The notes below the pieces were generated by a model. The model was not told where the DNA came from and ran no database searches. It saw only the letters and a list, made by a program, of their open reading frames with translations. The translations under genes and the position numbers were made by a program. This document shows positions 59,738 to 64,000 of a stretch of 64,000 nt of DNA, piece after piece. The stretch comes from Nymphalis io. Lineage: Eukaryota > Arthropoda > Insecta > Lepidoptera > Nymphalidae. Where the stretch lies: positions 8,100,468-8,164,467 of the forward strand of contig NC_065916.1 of NCBI RefSeq assembly GCF_905147045.1. Direction: 5' to 3'. How positions within the stretch are numbered: the first letter of the stretch is position 1; each line of letters starts with the position of its first letter.

Positions 59738-60490
59738 GTGAGTGTCTGCTCTATTTTTGCTTGCAATTTAAGATCAGCTTTGAATTTACTGATGTTTTAA
59801 AATCTTTATGAGCCAATATGTTTTGTTTATTTGTTATGATTGGAATACTATCTTATAGCCTCGGGGCTAAAGTAAGGCAAATTTAATAAGTTGATACGGT
59901 GAGCGTTTGTCTTGGAGTGTATCGGACACGCTACTGTAGGATCCCTGAGCTGAGGATAACCATTTGTCTTGGAGTGCATCGGACTGTGGTTATCCCGCGG
60001 ATAATTGAGCGTTTGTCTTGGAGTGTATCGGACACGCTACTGTAGGATCCCTGAGCTGAGGATAACCATTTATCTTGGAGTGCATCGGACTGTGGTTATC
60101 CTCGGGAGGCTGGGCGGGGATAACCATTTGTCTTGGAGTGCATCGGACTGTGGTTATCCCGCGGATAATTGTGGGCCTGTGATAACTGTTGTCTTGGAGT
60201 GCATCGGACGCGTTATCACAGGAGTGACTTTGGCCTGGGATAATTGATATCTTGGAGTGCATCGGATTCATTATCCCAGGTAATTGAGTTGCTTCGTTTT
60301 GAATATATCTTAGAGAGCATCAGACATGCTATCCTTGTGTGTTCGACAACTTGACTTTGTGGGTCAGTTGTCTTGGAGCAGGTTTCATGTAAAATAAAAA
60401 GAGAGCTTAGCTTATGATAGCTATCAGCGTCGACAACATTGTTGATTCGCAATATGCAGAAAAATCTGTGGTTTTATTTTCATGTTACAG
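59738..60490 (+). other. Putative intron near the end of pol
   Basis: Starts GTGAGT and ends TTTTATTTTCATGTTACAG. Removal would put the integrase end (phase +1 after GAT-G) in frame with the acidic exon at 60,491. It contains the hairpin array. Inferred from splice motifs and frame only. Confidence 0.45.
59901..60280 (+). ncRNA. Array of seven hairpins with constant loop and covarying stems
   Basis: Seven units at a 50-59-nt pitch. Each has a loop core TCTTGGAGTGCATCGGA (TGTATC in units 1 and 3) closed by a perfect stem. Stems: AGCGT/ACGCT (59,902-06/59,928-32; 60,008-12/60,034-38), GGATAACCA/TGGTTATCC (59,954-62/59,987-95), GAGGATAACCA/TGGTTATCCTC (60,058-68/60,093-103), GGGATAACCA/TGGTTATCCC (60,117-26/60,151-60), CCTGTGATAAC/GTTATCACAGG (60,176-86/60,212-22), CCTGGGATAAT/ATTATCCCAGG (60,234-44/60,270-80). 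Degenerate units follow at about 60,309 and 60,370. Arms change together while pairing is kept, indicating selection on structure, in RNA or single-stranded DNA. It sits in the element's putative intron, between pol and the LTR. Function unknown. Confidence 0.8.
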
Positions 60491-60684
60491 ACGCAGATAC
60501 TGAAGAAGAGGAATTAACTGCCGGTGTCGACCTGCGTCCCGGTGTTGTACAGCCTGTGGAAGAGATCGAGCCGCAACAAGGACCCTCAGGAATACAGAGA
60601 TTCTCAGAACTAGCTGCCTCCACTGTGAACGAAGAAAATCCCCTGCTCTCCGTCCCAATCGTGGAAACGGATCGTGACAGTTGA
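60491..60684 (+). pseudogene. Acidic C-terminal exon of pol (putative)
   Basis: Reads DADTEEEELTAGVDLRPGVV, QPVEEIEPQQGPSGIQRFSE, ending VETDRDS-stop. Preceded by a pyrimidine-rich tract and CAG. Gypsy pols often end in an acidic Ser/Pro-rich tail (compare gypsy-1 near 52,740). A Met-started frame at 60,439 crosses the acceptor and is less likely native. Confidence 0.5.
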
Positions 60685-60724
60685 AAATAAAGAAGCCCGG
60701 GGACGGTCTTCTGTCAGGAAAGGC

Positions 60725-61043
60725 TGTGTAGGAATATAGGAGGGTAGTAGTGGGAGAAAGTGTATTTAAAGGAGGGTGGACGGTAGACAGGTCTCTTTTT
60801 GCTATCGTATGTTCGGTCGATTGGTGTCATACTGTGTTATTTTTGTAATCCATTGCGATTAAGTTTGTTAGTGTCGTGTTGCTAGGGTTAGTTTTGAATT
60901 AAATTAGGAGAATTGTTGTTACATAAATTCATTAGTAAAAATTGTCGAATAGTTTGTGATTTTGTAAAATTGATTAAAATTATTATCTAGTTTTCTGTAA
61001 TTTTGTTTTTAAAAAAAATCCCTTCTGATCTGGTTTCTAAGAA
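60725..61043 (+). repeat. 3' LTR of the second gypsy-type element
   Basis: Starts TGTGTAGGAATATAGGAGGG and ends CTGATCTGGTTTCTAAG, the end shared with 57,409-57,459. TATA-like TATTTAAA at 60,763-60,770. Left boundary inferred from the TGT start. Confidence 0.65.
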
Positions 61044-61617
61044 TATATATATAAGAGCAAGATTCATTGTTATGGCACGATCTCTCTTAATAACTATCGT
61101 AGGGTCATAGATGGCGCTCCAAGTCATTTTTATTTTGCTACTTAGCAGAAATTGAAACTATTTTATATAATAAAAAAATTGTACTTGCATATTAAAAGAA
61201 GTTGCGAAATGTTTGAAATATACATTTTCTATAAAAAAAATCATGTATAACTAGCAAAGCATTAATATAATAATATATTTAACTGATATGTTTAATATAT
61301 CATATTAAATATATCAGTTATTATTATTGTTTTTGTTTTTATTTTTAATATAATATGTCATTTGTTTGTATTAATTTTAAGTGGAAACTTGATTGATTTA
61401 TGTTTTTCTTATATTTGTTTTTTTACTATTAAGTGTAATTATAATTGTTTGTTTCCCAAATAAATAAATAAATAAATAAAATAAATATGTATATAAACTT
61501 CCAAGAGACTAAATAAATAAACAAGATACTAAAACTGTTTCCCTCTTTTTCTTGTAGATTAATATTATATTATAATAATTAATATTATAATTATTTCTTA
61601 GATTCATGCAACTATTA
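61044..61617. other. AT-rich spacer with palindrome and microsatellite
   Basis: An imperfect 39-nt palindrome (AACTGATAT...ATATCAGTT, 61,281-61,319) and (AAAT)n at 61,459-61,480. No ORF. Confidence 0.5.
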
Positions 61618-61840
61618 TAAAGAAAACTATCTGTTTGGATTTTTTCGTGGATTCATTTTGGCTTTTGATTCCCAGCGTTTCGAATGCTTTACAGCAATAA
61701 TGATCGCGGGAGTTTTAGACGTCCAGTTTCGTTTTCGACCTGCCCACAAAATTACAAAATTATTTAAAAAAAATACAAAAATGGCTCCAGTGTTCATTAC
61801 AATATTGGATAATTATACTTTTTAACATATTTTAAGTTAT
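61618..61840 (-). repeat. AT-rich repeat with TTCGAATGCTTTACAGC, copy 2
   Basis: Reverse complement of 34,930-35,145. No ORF. Confidence 0.6.
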
Positions 61841-62460
61841 ATATTGTCACGGTGTTCTCGTATGTTCGGGGTTCGTTCCACCAAGACCGTTACATTAATA
61901 AAACTCGTCATAAGGATTATAAAATTTTAATTATAAAATTATTCAATTCAAGATCAATTAAGTTAACACTAATACAATAAAATATTATAAGTGAGTAAGC
62001 TGTAAGTGAGTTGGCATCGGTTAAAATTAGGTGATAGATTTAAATAGATAAGCAGGTTAGTCAAACCCTGTACGCAGTGTCACAATGAGTGAGCAAACAA
62101 ATAAAAGCAGTGCGAAGCAGCATATAGTACCAGCAGCAACAGCAGGCCACCGGAAAAGCAGCAGAGCCTCCAACAGCTCCAAATCAGCAACCATTCCTCG
62201 GTTGAGTCCACCGAACAATTTTATATTTTTCTTTGGCGTGACGCTAGGATAATTTTGGGAAACAGCGTATTAAGGAGAGGGGTGAGGATACTGTGATCAC
62301 GGAAGATACAGGAATGTGACACTAGTAGCTAGAGCAGTCCGGGGTCGCGTACCCGTAGTGATTCCAACCAGCTATCGGGCAGATAACTGGTAGATCCACC
62401 CTCTGGACTTAACTTTTATTATTTAAGTAATTTTATCTCCTTTTACCTTTTACTGCACTG
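61841..62460 (+). other. Possible LTR-element leader and gag start, unassigned
   Basis: 62,085-62,205 reads MSEQTNKSSAKQHIVPAATA, then GHRKSSRASNSSKSATIPRL before stops. Lys/Ser/Ala-rich, like a Gag or ORF1 start, but no domain. The surrounding DNA (61,848-62,080) is AT-rich. Confidence 0.25.
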
Positions 62461-62466
62461 AATGTA

Positions 62467-62765
62467 TTTTTTTTTTTTATAGAATAGGAAGGCGGACGAG
62501 CATATGGGCCACCTGATGCTAAGTGGTCACCAAACGCCCTTAGACATTGGCATTGTAAGAAATGTTAACCATCGCTTACATCACCAATGCGCCACCAACC
62601 TTGGGAACAAAGATGTTATGTCCCTTGTGCCTGTAATTACACTGGCTCACTCACCCTTAACCCGGAACACAACAATACCAAGTACTGCTGTTTTGCGGTA
62701 GAATATCTGATGAGTGGGTGGTACCTACCCAGACGAGCTTGCACAAAGCTCTACCACCAGTAGAG
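62467..62765 (-). repeat. SINE-A copy 5
   Basis: Plus-strand T-run 62,467-62,479 (poly-A), then ATAGAATAGGAAGGCGGACG through TACCACCAGTAGAG. Near-intact copy in minus orientation. Confidence 0.9.
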
Positions 62766-62953
62766 TTAGTAGAATATGTAGCGTTTGTGTTGGCAGCATA
62801 CGTACAAGGCGTAGACTGAAAAGCAGCCTAGCTGAGACTACGACCTTTTCACCAAATTATGATATTGTTACCTCTTTTTTATGGTTTTGTACTTTAATTT
62901 TTTTGTCTTTGTTTCTTTTTGGTGAATAAAGTTATTTATTATTATTATTATAT
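62766..62953 (+). other. LINE 3' UTR with (TTA)n tail
   Basis: GAATAAAGTTATTTATTATTA with (TTA)n at 62,935-62,951, the 3' end style of CR1/L2-like LINEs. No coding remnant preceding it could be identified before the SINE-A. Confidence 0.45.
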
Positions 62954-63420
62954 TGCGTGGTTTTGATACAAAGAGATTTGGTGATCGAACCTCTCAAATA
63001 AGTTTTACAACGTGGATGACGTAGGAACCCTCCGTCAGTATAATTTTGTATATAATAAAAAGGAATATATTTAATCGTTTAAAACTGACAGGCGTCGGTA
63101 GACGACCGGCGTCTGCTCAACGATCCAAAGGACGACCGAACGGCGAACCACGTAGAGCTGCCATCTCTCAAACAGCATAGAAAACAATGACTGCCGATTC
63201 GATAACCGTAATTTATTTTATAAACCGGTTAGATTAGGTAAAATAAATACAATATTTTAATAAAAATTAAAATATTGAAAAATTAAAATTTTTAGGGTTA
63301 CAATATTTGAATATGGAAAAATTATTTATTTAATTTTATCTGTAACATATAATAATAACAATTTTCTGAAAAAACTTTCTTAATTATTAGAATTTTTTTA
63401 TAGCGTTGCTAAGCATACCA
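62954..63420. other. AT-rich spacer with a repeat piece
   Basis: 63,310-63,410 resembles 34,830-34,920 in reverse complement (AACTTTCTTAATTATTAG). 63,090-63,180 is GC-richer and unassigned. No ORF. Confidence 0.4.
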
Positions 63421-63688
63421 ATACCTGGGTCACATAGTCACCCAGGATTTCAGATATGCAGACGATGCATTCAGGATACTGTTGGGATTGCCACGCTTTT
63501 GTAGTGCATCACTGATGTTTGCTGAAGCCCGTGTGGATAACTTCTATGCCATCATTAGAAAGAGAGCAGCGTCTATAATGGCTAGGATGCGCGGATATTC
63601 TAACGGTATCCTGAATACATCGATGCTGAAAATGGATATTCCATTTGTTAAGCATTGGGGGGATCTTCATGATCAACTCGTTGTTTGA
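63421..63688 (+). pseudogene. 3' fragment of the 45-49 kb LINE family
   Basis: QYLGHIVTQDF joined directly to DAFRILLGLPRFCSASLMFA, then EARVDNFYAIIRKRAASIMA, ending HWGDLHDQLVV-stop. It matches the ORF2 thumb and C-terminus at 49,040-49,490 with an internal deletion of about 200 nt. Shows that at least two copies of this family occur in the window. Confidence 0.85.
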
Positions 63689-64000
63689 GACCCCTTATGT
63701 ATGCTAAATAATATAAAATATAAGTATGACGGCGGAGGGCCATCACCACAGTTATAGTTCATGGTTTTCTTATGTGGGCGTCTATCGGTGGGTGACGAAG
63801 GATCAAGAAAACACACTTGTACAATCAACCACAGTATAATGACTCAGTAACACAGTTTAAGTAGGTGACCGGAATGCGCGATGGTTCTGTGACCGCACGC
63901 GCCGAACGCTCGGAGAGTAGTGATGTCCGACGTTCATCTCTGGCGCATGCTTACACAAACTCCATCGAGTGACGCTACGTGGCGCTGGCGTTCCGGAAAC
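63689..64000. other. Unassigned end of window
   Basis: No ORF. GC rises towards the end (CGCACGCGCCGAACGCTC). Nothing recognised. Confidence 0.3.

Noticed and set aside
59901..60280. CRISPR-like array
   Set aside because: Regular repeats with variable flanks superficially fit, but the variable parts pair with each other around the constant core, the host is an animal, and it lies in a retroelement.

Overview
The window looks like lepidopteran (butterfly or moth) nuclear DNA from a gene-poor, transposon-saturated, probably heterochromatic block. Evidence: AT-rich spacers; Jockey-, CR1- and R1-type LINEs with lepidopteran-style ORF1 proteins; tRNA-headed SINEs; an abundant SINE-like family beginning GGTGGTAGGGC; and Ty3/gypsy remnants nested inside one another. 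No intact single-copy host gene was found. A W chromosome or a pericentromeric/histone-cluster block would fit, but the sequence alone cannot decide. Family names (Jockey-A, Jockey-B, SINE-A/B/C, gypsy-1/2) are working labels.

1-14.8 kb: an errantivirus-like gag/protease remnant (minus strand), Jockey-B ORF1 pieces, then a ruined histone cluster. H2A lacks its N-terminal tail because a Jockey-B element abuts it at about 3,309. H3 (5,342) carries a frameshift and loses its C-terminus. H2B (14,043) is the only open histone frame, but it is divergent. Two histone units share 3' spacer and promoter sequence. In unit 1 the H2B coding region is missing, replaced by a retrotransposon ORF fragment. 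In unit 2 the H2A coding region is gone, and a Jockey-A element with an intact 924-codon ORF2 and a perfect 10-bp target duplication sits upstream.

14.8-31 kb: CR1-like RT fragment, gypsy-2 pol/gag with a tRNA SINE inside it, two Jockey-B copies facing each other tail to tail (18.7-20.7 kb plus; 21.3-25.3 kb minus, with a SINE-B insertion), a Jockey-A 3' end, and a well-preserved CR1-like LINE with two long ORFs (27.3-31.0 kb).

31-43 kb: AT-rich repeats, SINEs, Jockey-A fragments (one containing an inverted segment), a CR1-like ORF1/EN pair on minus, and an R1-clade 3' end.

43-57.4 kb: gypsy-1, whose body holds a SINE-A, a complete 4.2-kb LINE (45,399-49,624, exact boundaries) and a SINE-C that is itself split by a roughly 1-kb insertion. 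Its 3' LTR runs into a second long Jockey-A element (53.3-57.4 kb), whose ORF2 is broken by a SINE-A with an unusual 20-bp inverted repeat at its 5' junction.

57.4-64 kb: a scrambled second gypsy-type element. Between its pol C-terminus and its 3' LTR lies an array of seven hairpins with a near-constant loop and covarying stems (59,901-60,280), inside what looks like a 753-nt intron. This array is the most unusual structure in the window.
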